Source: Chrysogorgia sp. JL179-B06 | Taxonomy: Eukaryota > Cnidaria > Anthozoa > Scleralcyonacea > Chrysogorgiidae | NCBI GenBank assembly: GCA_035772405.1 | Contig: JAYKKM010000310.1 | Location: 1,727,501-1,791,500 of the forward strand | Length of the DNA stretch: 64,000 nucleotides | Direction of reading: 5' to 3' | Shown here: piece by piece, positions 11,438-23,189 of the stretch | Position numbering within the stretch: the stretch's first letter is position 1 | How the letters are laid out: every line of letters starts with the position of its first letter | Program-made: the position numbers and the translations under genes | The notes under the pieces: model-generated | Told to the model about the DNA's origin: nothing | What the model saw: only the letters and a program-made list of their open reading frames with translations | Database searches by the model: none

Positions 11438-12473
11438 TTTCAGACCCGGTCCTAAATTAGCTGAATTACTGCAAGCAAAAGTTTTCCATGGTGTGCAGGT
11501 CGCAAATGAGCTGGACACAGATACAACTGTGACCCGGTTCAATGGTGTCATAACCACGCTTCAAGCTGCTATGAAGTCAAGATTCAGTGCTAGTGGAGAT
11601 TCAGACCATCTGAACTGGATTGGTTTCCTAAATCTACACAACTGGCCAGTCAAAGGATGGAAAGGCAAGCAATAAAAACTTCACTAGCCTATATATTATT
11701 CAGTCCCTAGTAGCATGTTACAAAACAATCACCTGATTATATTTTCATAGATTATGGTGATGCAGAACAGCAGAAGTGGCCAAGCTTCTCAACCACTTCC
11801 ATCTATGTTTATCTGCTGCTTGGAAAGAAGCAGAAGACTTTGCTGGTGAGGCTTTGGTGGAGCGGGATGATCTGAAGTCACAAATCTATGGATGGTGAGT
11901 CTTTCCTTGAGCCACGAGGTATCCTTTAAGCTTTCATACATTTAATTTTATATATTATATCACTTGAGATTTTTAGAGAAAATAGGATACTGACTGTAAG
12001 TAATTGATGTAATTTTAACCTTTAGGTTTGGTGGTAAGAAAATAAGTAAAGAATTAGACTGGGAGCAGATTAACATCCAATTCAGGGATACAGCTCCACA
12101 CTTCCTGTTACTCGTTGACCTGCTCCTCGCCATTCCTGCACACTCATCAGAGTGTGAAAGAGGGTTTTCACTGATGAAGTTAGTGAAAACTGACTGGAGG
12201 AATTGCTTAACAGATGAAGCTGTTACCGACCTAATTAGAATCGTTTTACAATCTGCTGACATCAAAGAGTTCAACCCAGACCCGGCCATTCATCTGTGGA
12301 AAAAAGGCCTCCATAAGAGGTCGGGGACCAAACCAAAACATTTGGAAGAAGAAGAAGAAAGGAGCCAGCAGATGCAGGGTGGTAACTCATCTGATTCAGA
12401 TGTGATCATGATAGTACAGATGGTTCTAATAGTGATACAGATAGTGAACAGGAGCCACTGGCACACACTGTAG
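11438..12473 (+). CDS. hAT transposase (ZNF862-like), C-terminal exons
   Basis: Three exon-like blocks are visible. The first follows a polypyrimidine-AG acceptor near 11442 (PGPKLAELLQAKVFHG, then VTRFNGVITTLQAAMKSRF). The second (about 11766-11892) ends in QIYGW at a GTGAGT donor. The third opens after TTTAG at 12024 with FGGKKISKELDWEQ and contains the hAT C-terminal dimerisation motif (HSSECERGFSLMKLVKTDWR) and DPAIHLWKK, then an acidic tail to TAG 12473. The frame is continuous across the 11893-12024 intron. Family knowledge: this C-terminal block mediates dimerisation of hAT transposases. It is better preserved than the N-terminal part, which carries stops and an inserted MITE. Confidence 0.75.
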
Positions 12474-13019
12474 CAGCTTCACCAGTATCCGATGACGCTG
12501 CGTTCCTCTCATTGTTCGAGTTCCTCTCATTGTTCACTCTGCAGAGTCTGAATTTGATGGATTTGAAAATTTAATATGGCACTATACACAAAAACATAAC
12601 TATATAATGATAGCGTGTTTTGTCGAAATCGGAAATCGGAAGTGCTGTTCAGTATTTTGACAATCTTTGGGATATTTGTCGGTTGTGTGTTTAACATTAA
12701 TCGTCTATTTAATGAAAGTGAACAAGGATAAATACTGACAATTATAATGATTATTCGAATAAACACTTGGGGAATCCGTGTTGAAATCTAAATATTTGTG
12801 AATATATGAATAATCTGTTAATGTTTTCTGGCTGCCACAAGATTTTTAGATCACATGACCTTAATACAAGGATTTGATTGGCTGTCTGCACATATTTACA
12901 ACAATATTGTATATTCAGGGTTTTTAATTTTAATTTTATTTTGAGCATGATTCTCATACTAAGTATAATTGAATTGCACCAGCTTTTATTGTATTTTTAA
13001 CCAGAGAAGAAATCCAATC
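12474..13019. other. No gene seen
   Basis: AT-rich, with short frames only on both strands. A direct repeat of about 20 bp (gttcctctcattgttc) occurs twice at 12503-12535. Confidence 0.5.
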
Positions 13020-14700
13020 TAGCTTCCAATCACCTGGACATCTTGAACAGTACTTAAGAGAAAATTTCAGTATTGTTCCGGCAACAGTTTGGTGAATGGA
13101 CATGTGCTCTTTCTGTTCATTTTAAACAACTGCTCAGAGACAATTCAGGCATTACACGATAAGATGTCGAGCAGCACATTACGGTCCCTCACAACAATGT
13201 GGTGAACCCTGTGAACAGAATAGTCTTCAAGTACAAGAACCTCACTCGGGATAAGGACAAGAAGTGCTTGTGCTTGGATGACATTTGCCATGAGGAGTTT
13301 GTGCTTCCTGCTCAAAAATGCAATAGACAGGAGCAATTATTATTGGCAATTCATGCATCAACACCCAATACAAGCTCCACAACCTCCGTCCATGGGTCTC
13401 TACCGTTATCTGCTGGGCATAGTTCTCGTGGTGACCCACTGATACCGAAAAAAGTGCCACAAAGGAGAATTATCTCAAAAAAATGAAGCAGATCAAGATA
13501 AACCTTCAAAAATCAATATCTCTGAGCCAGCATAATCAACCTATATGTAGGAAGGTGGACATCATCAACAGGCTTCGTAAGGAAAAGCATGAGCACCAGT
13601 GTGGTGTCGAAGCTAACTTGAGAGAGGAGGTCAGGAAACTACGAGGAAATCACCGACGAATGAAGAGCTGGATCCTGTTCTATTTCATAGATAGATAGAT
13701 TCTATTTCATAGACATGGATAGAGCTGGATCCTGTTCTATTTCAATCAGGATGAGAAATTGAAAGAAAAGGACGAGTTGATCAGAACACTGCAGGATGAA
13801 AAGCTAGTTCTTTTGGACAGTGAACATTCTTCTGCTACTAGAGAAGTTAACTCAGCGATTGGGTGTGAAAATGCAGATCCCAAAACGACATTCGGTTGAG
13901 CAAATGGCAAGGGAACTGGATGTAATATCAACTATTCAAGCTGCAGAAATTGCCATGGAAACAAAAAATCTAACTCTTGGTTTTGATGCTACAACACAGG
14001 CAGGGACACAACAACAGCATCCACTTCACTACAGTTGACAAATGTATAGTTGTCGCCATTGATCAGCTGGCTGAAGGTACTGCTGAGGATTATGAATGAC
14101 ATGTCTGTGATTCAGTGGATGAACTTGGCCTCACACACTCCAGCTTTCACAACGTTAATTACATTTCTAACACATTGACTGATAGAGTAGCTGTGCACTC
14201 TGTTTGGAAAAGACTGTATGGTGGCCAACATTGTTCTGCAAATGAACAAGATGAGGTACAAGGATGGGAAGGGCGATCCAAAAGGCTTTGTCATATTCCT
14301 TGATGACAACAACCTGCCATAAGGCATCTTGCCACACTACCGTGGTAACAGACTCAAAGTTAGTGCAGCATCACTCTCTCTTCTTGGAGTTCGTGACGTC
14401 CGGTGCAATTTCATGTGGTGGGCTGTGACACAGATTTCTTTGGGGATCAACTGGATAAAGATGACCAAGTTCTGCAGAAACTGAGAATGCATCCATCTGA
14501 CCCTGTGCTCCAAGAACACATGAAAGATATGCTGGTTGCATGTCTGGGAGCTGTGATTACTGTCTTGGAGAGGCAGTATGAAAAGTACTGCACGATGGAC
14601 TTGACTGGTACACTGAGAGAAGAAACCCAGTCTGCCATATCTCACAATATTGATGCTGAGGAAGTGATGGATACATTCTCGTAATGCTACCATTTGCTAC
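13020..14700 (+). pseudogene. Degraded transposase-like gene of a multi-copy invertebrate family
   Basis: Several overlapping frame pieces read in one direction: 13199-13486, a coiled-coil-like part at 13560-13690 and 13745-13860 (KEKDELIRTLQDEKLVLLDS), then 13870-14038 with IPKRHSVEQMARELDVIS and LTLGFDATTQAG, 14110-14200 with SNTLTDRVAVHSVW, and 14440-14684 with TGTLREETQSAISHNIDAEE. The LGFDATTQ and TDRVAV pieces are what I recognise from a widespread family of transposase-like proteins in marine invertebrates; I cannot name its superfamily. A short duplicated stretch (13673-13745, gagctggatcctgttctatttca twice) interrupts it. Many stops and shifts make it a pseudogene. Confidence 0.5.
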
Positions 14701-14864
14701 CTCACTTCGTTGATGAGAGCGAAGAAGAATCGAACAGTCGAATACCTTGATAGCATGGAGCTGGAAAATAGATAGACGTTGGTGAGATGGTTGGCAAGGG
14801 GCAGAAAAGACGTGAAATCAATCGGAAGCAACTTACGACTGATCTGTCAAGCAGGGTAGTGTCC

Positions 14865-15330
14865 AAGCGGCATGTGCATTATGTGCGTTACATAACTGCA
14901 GATAACTGTCGTGGCCAAAACAACAACTTATTGTGATACTTTGTGTGGCGAGTAATAAATAATCTCCACCACTTCCTTATTTATTCATTTCTGCTAGCTG
15001 GACATACCAAGTCCGGCCCAGATCGTTGTTTTGGAATATTGAAGAAAGTATATAAACATAGTTATATTTCGTTGATATAGAAACATCCAGTACTGTCGGA
15101 ATGAACAATGTTTATTGCAGGAATCCATAATATCTCCAGAGAAAAAAGTCCAACTTCTGAGAAAAGAAAATGTTTTGCCATCTTGCAAACTCCCACCTCA
15201 AATTGAGCCACAGGGACTAGACAAGGAGAGAATGCGGTGAAATTTTTCTTTGTTTTGTGAACTTTTGGGTGGAAAGTTTCGTACTGAGATATCACATTTG
15301 AGTCAGATCCCACATATCAAATATATGGCC
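14865..15330 (+). pseudogene. Transposase-like remnant with DNCxGQN and AGHTK motifs
   Basis: The plus strand at 14872-15081 reads YITADNCRGQNNN, a TGA, then WRVINNLHHFLIYSFLLAGH and TKSGPDRCFGILKK. The order DN-C-GQN, WRV..LHH and GHTK...D.CFG is shared by a large family of mobile-element proteins in invertebrates. A further piece at 15178-15238 (LPSCKLPPQIEPQGLDKERM) fits the C-terminal end. Stops at about 14936, 15079 and 15237 show decay. Family assignment rests on motif memory only. Confidence 0.5.
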
Positions 15331-16218
15331 AACCGAAGTATAAAGCGTTTCAATCATACGTAATAAGTCTCCCTTAAAGCTATATTTGGGATGACAAACG
15401 TATGCGAAGCAACATAATATAGGTCATCTTTGAATACCAGAGTGAGGGAATTGAAGACGGTTGAAATTTACCAGATATTTAGATGATGAAATAAAAGTTG
15501 TTTGGAAGACGAATTGTAAGTGGACGGATCATGAACACTGGGGGAAAAGAAAGCACATAAAGCCGAAAAATGCTGACAAGAAAGACTAAAAACGAAAAGA
15601 AAGACTCAAACCAGGCAACCCTGCTAAATTCAAATTCGGGCTAACATGGTACAATGTTGAAGTAGCAGAGGAATTGCCAAAGGCCAATGACAAAGGTGAT
15701 TCATTTTCTTCAGAACGAAGATGAATAATTTCTGTCTTGTTTTCTAAATTGTGAAGAAACTTCACACCAATTTGAGACCAGGGTGCTTACAGTGCTCACG
15801 CTTTCATGTTAATGTTCTATTTACTGTTTTACAGAATCAACTGTTGAAATTTCCATCGAGCCATATGAAATTATAATGCGTACCACAATTTCTTGCACAA
15901 CAGATGGAAAGAGAAGGGCTCTGGAAGGCACAAATCAGAAAAAAAAACGCCCAAAGGCAATGAAAAAAGGAGGAACTTCAAGTCCGTAACAGGTGTAAGA
16001 CATCGCCACAAGAAAATTAAGTTGCCGAAAAAGAGGATAGCACAATAAATCCCTATGAAGAGCAGCTTCGTCTTAAAACGTTAGAGTGTGAGGTCCTGAG
16101 TAAAAGGGTTCATGTTTTGGAGGGAAATTCTTTGGCCACTGAGAAGTTGACAAATATAACAGTGCTATAAATAATTATTGCAGTTGATACTACGGTTATT
16201 TGTCTTCCAAATTTAAAT
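15331..16218. other. No clear gene; one coiled-coil-like frame
   Basis: A plus frame at about 16050-16170 (NPYEEQLRLKTLECEVLSKR) looks coiled-coil-like and ends at TAA 16168; it may be an exon of the gene interrupted by the LTR element. Nothing else is supported. Confidence 0.4.
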
Positions 16219-16223
16219 GTAGC

Positions 16224-16391
16224 TGTAATGTTCTTATAATGGATATAGGACAAATGTAATGTTCTTATAATGGCTATAGGACACACGCTTCGGTGGTTAT
16301 AGTCTCTGTATTATATCTTGCTGTTCCTGCCAATAATAGAGCTGTCGTCACGTGAACAACTCATGGTGACGCAGCACTGCCGGATATTACA
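16224..16391 (-). repeat. 3' LTR with a 31-bp tandem duplication
   Basis: In element sense this is the 3' LTR. The 137-bp LTR occupies 16255-16391. Its terminal 31 bp on the U5 side are repeated once more at 16224-16254, and the target duplication GTAGC lies outside that extra unit, so the duplication is part of the integrated copy or arose in place. Confidence 0.9.
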
Positions 16392-16404
16392 TCCCTCCCC
16401 TATT
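16392..16404 (-). promoter_or_regulatory. Polypurine tract of the LTR element
   Basis: Directly internal to the 3' LTR the minus strand reads AATAGGGGAGGGA, the expected position and composition of the primer for plus-strand DNA synthesis in LTR retrotransposons. Confidence 0.7.
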
Positions 16405-16579
16405 GGGATTTATAAAATTAGTTGCCTTAGGCTCAAAACATAACCAGTAAGAATTAACAAAAGCTTAACGTCACGAATGACGGTAATTGTCATAGGGTTC
16501 ATGCAAAGTTGTTCAAAACTAGTGAGGTACACACAAACGTCTATTAAAGGGTTTAAATAACTATGTGAGTTCGGTAGCG

Positions 16580-19500
16580 CTAAACACTATCTGTTAGGCG
16601 TCTTGGCGGTCGTCGAATACGTAGTGGATAACGCCTTGGTTCTTGTTGCCATCCAATCTGTGGCTGCTGGCCATGCGAACCATCGTCAGGTTCGTCAGCA
16701 TCGTCGAGGTCGTCATATTGATCATCCGTTGAGTCACCTTCGGGTTGACCTGTCTTTCGGATTAGTTTAAAGAACGAAGAGCTTCTGATTACTGTCTTGT
16801 CTCCTCGCGTGGCAGTTATCATTGAACCCTTGCATTCAGTGACTTTGTATGGTTTTGGCTCGTATGGCATCTGAGATTTGCGGTATGAGGGGTCACGCTT
16901 CACAATGACCATGTCACCGGGCTGAATGCTGGATGGTTTGACGTATGCTTTCGAGTCAGCGTATCTCTTCATCTTTTCTTTGGCTTGCTGGTCAGCCGTC
17001 TGGATCTTTGCTGGGTCTGGTGGATTGATCTGTATTTGCGGTACCTTTCTGCGTAGTTGGCGATTGAAGAAAGCTGTTGCGTGAGCTTTGCCTGTTGAAC
17101 TGTGTGGTGTGGCTCGGAAATTTCGCAGGAATTTGATTAGCTCTTCTCGCCATGGTTTCTGCTGTGTGAGTGCAATCTTCACAACCTTCTTTACCGTCCG
17201 CATAAAGCGCTCCACTTCTCCATTAGCTCTTGGCCAATGAGGGGTAATCTTTCTGTGGGTAAATCCCAGGTTTGCAGCGAAGGCGTTAGAGTTGAAAGGT
17301 GGGCCGTTGTCAGTTTTCACGACTTCTGGGATGCCAAACTCTGAGAAGATGTGCTGGAGCTTGGGAATCACTGTTTGGGCTGCAAGAGAACGAAGCACTT
17401 CGACAACTGGATAACGAGAGTAGTCGTCGGAGAGTACTAGTAGGTAGTCACCCGTAGAAAGTTCAGCAAAATCCATGCTGACCTCTTGCCATGCTTGATC
17501 AGGAAGAGGGGACATTTGTAACGGCTCACGTGCTGTCTCAGGAGTAGCAACTTGGCATGCGAGGCAGGACTGCACTCGCTCTTCTACTAGTTGGTTGATT
17601 CGTGGAAACCATACTTTCTCTCTCAACAGAGCTTTGGTTTTTGTGATTCCTTGGTGACCTTCTTAGGCAAAATCTATGACACGACGTTGTAGCTCTTTTG
17701 GAATCACTAACTTTGTACCGCGGATGATCACTTGCGTTGTTATTCCGATGGCTAGCTCATCTTTGAGGCGTTCATACGTGTTGAAGGTAGCAGTATAAAT
17801 GTTGGGGTACTTGGCCGGTCCATACCACTTGCCCGTTTGTACTGCCTCCATGACTGCACGAAGTGTTGGGTCACGCGCTGTGGCTTCTGCGATTGTACTG
17901 AGGGTGAGCGCTGCTGGTGTGGAAGTGGTGGCGATGTAGTTGATGTATTCTTCTGCTATCTTTTCCTGTCTGCTGGCAGGTTGTGTGCGCTTGGATGGGT
18001 GTCTGGACATATAGTCGGCAGGGTTTTCTTCGCCTTTTCTGTAGTACATAGTTATCTGGTATGGTTGAAGGCGGAGTGCCCATCTCTCAATGCGAGCGGG
18101 TGGTTTTGAGCTCGCATTCCCGTAAATTGTGACAAGGGGCTTGTGATCGGTGTAGATGTCGACTGGTTTGCCATAGATGTAGAGATGATAATATTCGCAC
18201 GCCCAGACGACTGCGAGAGCTTCACGCTCTGTCTGGCTGTAGCGTTGCTCTGTGCTGGTTAGAGAGCGGCTGCCGTATGTGATGACATTCTTATCCCCTG
18301 TTGTGGGATCCACTTCCGCCAAGATGGCACCCAAGCCTACCGGGCTTGCGTCAACTGATAGTTCAGTTGTTCTGTCGAGGTCAAAGTATGCTGTGACTGG
18401 TGCGTTGGCCAAAGGCATGTTTAAGCTGGGCTAGAGCGTTGTCATGCTTGTCAGTCCACTCCCAGACTTGGTTCTTATGGGTGAGTGCTCGCAGTGGTTG
18501 GGAGATTGTTGCATATCCCTCGATGAATCTCGAGCAGTAGTTGATCATTCCTAGTAAACTACGGAATTCTGTGACTGACGTTGGGGCTTCAAGTTCTAGG
18601 ATGTCCTGGACTTTCGTTGGGTCAGGAGCCATACCATCTTCGCCAAAGACATATCCCAGGAATTCAAGTCTGGGCTTACTATAGTCACACTTGAGCTTGT
18701 TCAGAGTGAGACCACACTCTCCCGAAGACGCTGGAATACTGCTTCAAGTGCACGGTTGTGCTCCTGGTTTTTGCCAAAAACGAGGATATCATCGCCGACG
18801 TTTATAACACCAGTGATGCCGTCAAGACTCTCGCGGATGGAGTTTTGGAATACTTCTGCCGCGCTGGCAAACGCTTGTAGCGCATGAGACCAAGGTGGGT
18901 ACTAAAGGTGGTTGTACCCTTGGTTGAGATCGAGTTTACTGAAAACTGTGGAACTGTTCAAGTCGTCGACTATTTCTTTGATTGTTGGAGTGACGTGGCG
19001 TTCACGCTTGATGGCGATGTTGGCTCGACGCATGTCGACACATACGCGTATTTTGCCAGGTGATTTTGGTTTTGGTGCCACCACAATGGCCTTCAATCTG
19101 CTCTATGACACCAAGTTCTTCATCGTTGTGCAGCTGCTCTTCGAGTTGTTCGCGCACGGGAACGGTAGCTACATCGATGTGTAGTCGAACCTGGTAGTTT
19201 TTCAGCTTGCCGAGTCCTTCGAACAGGTCCTGATACTTGGTAGTTAGCTGATCGACGGTCAAAACGTCTTTTTGTTTAATACTCTTGACTACCTTCAGGA
19301 GTTTCAGGGCGGTAGAAGTGCGCCAGCTTAGAAGTGATCCACTTGTCCCTTTCACGACATAAAACGTTTCAGTGCTGTTAGTTGTCTCAGATGTGATACG
19401 AGCGACAAATTGGCCAAGGACGGGTAGGGGCGTCTCTGTTTGGTAAGGATATACTTTGATGCGTGTTTGCTCCAAGCTTGACCTCGGGGAAAGCTTGTAG

Positions 19501-19637
19501 TAATCTAGCTTGTAGTAATCTTGCTCGTCGAGAATGTTGATAGTTGAACCTGAGTCCGCCATGATGGTCAGCTGTGTTCCCGCGATGTTGATATCGAATA
19601 ATGGCTGTTTGCTACGATCAGAGTTCATGTTGTACAC
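16580..19637 (-). pseudogene. pol: gypsy pol: protease, RT, RNase H, integrase
   Basis: Protease: MADSGSTINILDEQDYYKL near 19555 (Asp-Ser-Gly catalytic triad form). RT: KIRVCVDMRRANIAIKRE and SKLDLNQGYNHL at 18905-19060, then a stop and a gap of about 20 residues; the catalytic GDD-type box (GVINVGDDILVFG) is near 18770-18810, and a frameshift follows. RNase H: LSVDASPVGLGAILAE, REALAVVWACEYYHLYIYG and IYTDHKPL at 18130-18380. Integrase: after a TAA at 17663 that falls in the zinc-binding HEGH position, CLACQ, then the catalytic region with MDFAELSTGDYLLVLSDDYS, VKTDNGPPF and RANGEVERFM (D,D,E all present). C-terminal tail is a GPY/F-like basic region to TAG 16580. At least four breaks; integrase is best preserved. 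Confidence 0.9.
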
Positions 19638-19689
19638 GTTGATTCTGAATAATCCAAATTCATCGCTGTCTTCATTTTTTCGTCTTCGC

Positions 19690-20562
19690 TCAACTTACAG
19701 ACTTCCTGTCGTCGGGGTTGTCGTCGTGGAGGGTGTCGTTCGCCTTGTTTGGTAGAGCATTGTATGTTTGAGCGTTGTTTGCTTTGGAGACACACGGATT
19801 GAAAGTGATTGAGTTTCCTGCAAGATCGACATTCTTTTCCATATGCTGGACAAGCAGTTGTTCCACCTTCATGAGGGTAAGTGCCTCCACACAGTTTCGA
19901 CATTTTACACTGGAGCTCGTGCGAGAGGGTTGTTTACCTCCCATTTTGCCACGGCGCTTGTTGTACGCGTTGTTGTGGCGGTTTGTTAAGTGGTTGACAT
20001 TCTCTGCTTTGTTGTTTTTCTCAAGGTTCGCTGCTTGCGTTTCTGCTAGCTCTGCTGCCTTACCCATGTCTAAAAGTTTTGCCAAGGTTATGGTTGGGTC
20101 GGCTAGAGCTTTTCGTCGAAGGCGTTGCGATCGGCCGTGTTGGACAATTTGAGACTTGATTTCTCGTTCAGTGTTGGCGAATTCACAGGTGAGTGACAAT
20201 TGTTTGAGTCGCGTATAATAGGTCATGAGAGGCTCGCCATGAGCTTGTTTTGTGTTGCGAAATTTATACTCTTCGAATACTGGATTTTGTTTTGGCGTGA
20301 AGTACTCGGATAGAGCTTTGATCGTGACATCCACAGCTGTTTCTCCTTCTGCTGGTTCGTTGATCGTTAATGTCTCAAAAATGTCATTGACCTCTTCACC
20401 AACATAGTGTAGTAACAGTGCCTTTTGACGTTTAGGATCAGTGATGTTTGTTGCGATAATCAAGTTTTGGAACCGAGAGATGTACTTCTTAAATCTGACG
20501 CCTGGTGCGCCCAGATCGGCGTTGGGGTCGAAAGACGGAAATGTTGGCAAGGCTTCTGCCAT
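19690..20562 (-). pseudogene. gag: gypsy gag (capsid and zinc knuckles)
   Basis: ATG at 20562 opens a 290-residue frame: MAEALPTFPSFDPNADLGAP, then a capsid-like helical region (ALLLHYVGEEVNDIFETL, YFTPKQNPVFEEYKFRNTKQ) as in retrotransposon Gag. The zinc-knuckle region is split by a one-base shift near 19885: KCRNC is in this frame, and CPAYGKECRSCRKLNHFQSV is in the overlapping frame 19625-19903. In this group gag and pol are often in different frames joined by ribosomal shifting, but here the shift lies inside the knuckle region and may simply be decay. Confidence 0.85.
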
Positions 20563-20688
20563 TGCTTGTGAACACTCAGCGTACAGCTTTCGCGCAGCTA
20601 ATACTGTTTATTGATGTGAACACAAGTAAGATTAGAATGGAACGTACTGACCTTTATGTAGTCAGGTTGCTCAGCTGGGTTGATTGGA

Positions 20689-20701
20689 TCTTCGTCGCCA
20701 A
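20689..20701 (-). promoter_or_regulatory. Primer-binding site of the LTR element
   Basis: The 13 bases immediately downstream of the 5' LTR in element sense read TTGGCGACGAAGA; TGGCGAC is a common start of gypsy primer-binding sites that pair with a tRNA 3' end. The tRNA species was not determined. Confidence 0.6.
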
Positions 20702-20838
20702 TGTAATGTTCTTATAATGGATATAGGACACGCGCTTCGGTGGTTATAGTCTCTGTATTATATCTTGCTGTTCCCGCCAATAATAGAGCTGTCGTCACGT
20801 GAACAACTCATGGTGACGCAGCACTGCCTGATATTACA
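20702..20838 (-). repeat. 5' LTR
   Basis: 137 bp, begins TG and ends CA in element sense, 97% identical to the other LTR (4 differences). Low divergence between LTRs suggests the insertion is not very old even though pol is broken. Confidence 0.9.
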
Positions 20839-20843
20839 GTAGC

Positions 20844-22675
20844 AATGGAAAACGTTTTCAATGTGTTAAGAATGGCATTAGAGCAAGCGAAAGACGAAAC
20901 ATTGATACGTCATTGTATTGTTTATCGTTATCAGGCCAGTTTTCAGCGATGGAACTGTTGTCACAAATTGAACAGCGTCTTGAATGTATTGAGCCTTCCT
21001 GTGCAAACTCATCTATGACTGAGTCCTCATTATCACCTATGACTGAGGCCTCATTATACAACACCCATCTCTCCACTTTCACGAACCCGCACCATAGTAA
21101 TGGTTGTTCAAAAGTGTCAAATTGCCGAAATGCGCCATTAATCGCTAATTTCCTTAAAAGAAATACATGGCAGCAATTATATTTTTCTGCTTAAGAGTTT
21201 TGGCTTTTTACTCATATCAAGTATCACTTAAGTTCAAAAGTGGGTGTGTATTCTTAAATTGTCCTGCAAAACTTTCCCCAAGTCAGTATTAATTTCACTT
21301 TCTATTACAACTTGATGGTTCAGTCAATATTAACTGTGAAGCGATAGCTCTGGCCTTACCGATTCACTGTCCTGAAGCCAAAACTGTTGACCTTCCAACA
21401 ATCGATTTGGACACGTTTAAAAGATTGTGTGAAAACACTTCAACGCCGATTCATGCACCCTAGAGGTAACAGAGAAGAACCACGCTTTGTCTGAGGATTT
21501 TATAAAGACATTTGTTACCCCCAAAAAGTGAAGAAGGTCCAAGATCCCATCGAGACAGAGAAGTAACCTCATAGGTGCGCCTTCAGATTGCTGCACTTCA
21601 TTTTCACAAATAAAGAATTGGAAAACTGTAACACAGCCAGCACCAATGGCAAACAACCTTTGGATAGCCACAAATTGAATTGTTTAAAAGGTGCTACACC
21701 AAGGAGTCTCCACGTCCCTGACTGTTTCATAACTATAACGAATTGCCCTATTTTCTTTTCTATAGTGTTGATTTTTTAGTAGATATAAAACCGAAGAGGA
21801 AGAAGAGAAAACATGGAAAAAGAGAAAACGTGGAAAAAGATAAAAGAAAAATCAACGCAAAATGTAGAGCGAAAACGTTCACCCATGCCATGAAGATGAT
21901 GGAACAACTCCTTGTAGCGAACTTGGAAACATAGATAAACATTTTAATAGAGATTCGACGTTTCAATTAGTTTTTATACTTCATAGTCACACCAAAGTTG
22001 TTTTGAATTTTACTGCAATGTGCAAACGTATCTTTAGCAAGCAACAAGGATCGATTTCCGCTAATTACCTGACCTATCTTATTCTACATCATTATATAAA
22101 CAGATGTGCATCATGTTTCCCCACACAGTTAAAAGTAACCTTGTGTCAAACAATGTTGTAGTATATGTATTTCTGGTTAAATTGTTTTCAATGAGTGATA
22201 GGAAGACCAAACCGGCAAACAGAAAAATTGCTCGACCACGGCTGAACTCAAACCCTCAACACCTCCGTAATTCTAGAACTAATGATAAGGTCAAATTGAA
22301 GATGAGCCAATACTATCATTAATTATTTTGAGGGCATCATTTTTGCAACAATGCAGCAAACGCACATCCTTCTTTAAAGATAGGCTTTCTAAGGAGATCA
22401 AAATAGCGATTTACAAAGATGCTTTTCGAAATGTTCGCAAACCAAAGAAACAAACATCCAGTGTGAGCATGATGATGTTGACCATCAATGAATGTGCATG
22501 CACGCAGCTGTGCAGCATTGCCTGTATTAATGTACGAGTGTCGAACTGATCATTTCTGATGAAATAAAAAGATTGAAATGAATGAAACATTTTGGAGGCA
22601 TTCTATGTACAGACGGTTTCCCTTTCTAGCTTACGATATTAAAACATGGTGCTGGTTTAACATTCGAATACTCTA
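20844..22675. other. Host or repeat DNA with weak coding signals only
   Basis: Possible exon-like frames: 20949-21194 (+, starts MELLSQIEQRLECIEPSCAN, with two near-identical copies of SMTESSLSPMTEASL) and 21780-21934 (+, strongly basic KPKRKKRKHGKRENVEKDKR, nuclear-localisation-like, after a TTTTCTATAG acceptor-like site). Neither has a recognisable domain. A short direct repeat (tgactgag..tcattat, about 21 bp) is at 21017-21058. Confidence 0.35.
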
Positions 22676-22822
22676 GTCAGCCGTTCGAAAGGCGCTTAGC
22701 AGCGTTCGAACGGTTTTGTCAACTATTCCAACAGTTTTAGTCAGCCGTTCGAATGGTGTTTAGCAGCAGTGTTCGAACGGTTGTTCTTGAGCAGTTCGAA
22801 CGGCGTTTAGCAGCGTTCAACA
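22676..22822. repeat. Imperfect tandem repeat built on GTTCGAACGG
   Basis: Four rounds of a unit with CAGCCGTTCGAA..GCGTTTAGCAGC..GTTCGAACGG. The core GTTCGAAC is itself a perfect palindrome, so the array offers repeated two-fold-symmetric sites. No coding frame crosses it cleanly. Confidence 0.6.
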
Positions 22823-23189
22823 ATAAGATATGTTTTCCCATGGAGGGTCACATATGTTTATTAATTGATTTTAAAATGTCATTGAGTTCTAGAAGTCGAG
22901 GACATGTTAAAAGAAATTAATAAACATATTATGGTTGGTAATATTTAATAAAGTATGTTCGTCCTCGAGTATTTGAGAACATATTATAGCTAACATTTTA
23001 TGTTCAAGTTTTAACATTTCCTTTTAACATATGTTTGTCCTTGAGAAGTCGAGGACATAAACTCGTTTATTTAAACGTATTATATTGACTATAATATACA
23101 TGTAGGCTATAACACTTCCAACACCTGTTACCAAAGATGTCAAGATAATCTTAAAACTCAATGAAACATATTTACGAAAATATCATTCT
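22823..23189. repeat. AT-rich repeat with direct copies of AGAAGTCGAGGACAT
   Basis: The 15-mer agaagtcgaggacat appears at about 22892 and 23045, with related 'gtcctcgag' in inverted sense near 22964, all next to 'acatatg/catatgt' words. It looks like a small inverted/direct repeat element. No gene is seen. Confidence 0.4.

Larger units (their letters stand above)
16224..20838 (-). mobile_element. Ty3/gypsy LTR retrotransposon, full-length but decayed
   Basis: The element lies on the minus strand between a perfect 5-bp duplication GTAGC (16219-16223 and 20839-20843). The 5' LTR is 20702-20838 (137 bp), the 3' LTR 16255-16391 plus a 31-bp tandem duplication (16224-16254). The LTRs begin TG and end CA and differ at 4 of 137 positions. 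Next to the 5' LTR is TGGCGACGAAGAT, a likely primer-binding site; next to the 3' LTR is the purine-rich AATAGGGGAGGGA. Gene order gag, protease, RT, RNase H, integrase places it in Ty3/gypsy. Gag zinc knuckles of CX2C/CX2CX4HX4C type resemble the Mag/CsRn1 group. Confidence 0.95.

Noticed and set aside
17837..18109. Plus-strand ORFs across the gypsy pol region
   Set aside because: They are antisense shadows of the protease, RNase H and integrase frames, which carry recognisable motifs.
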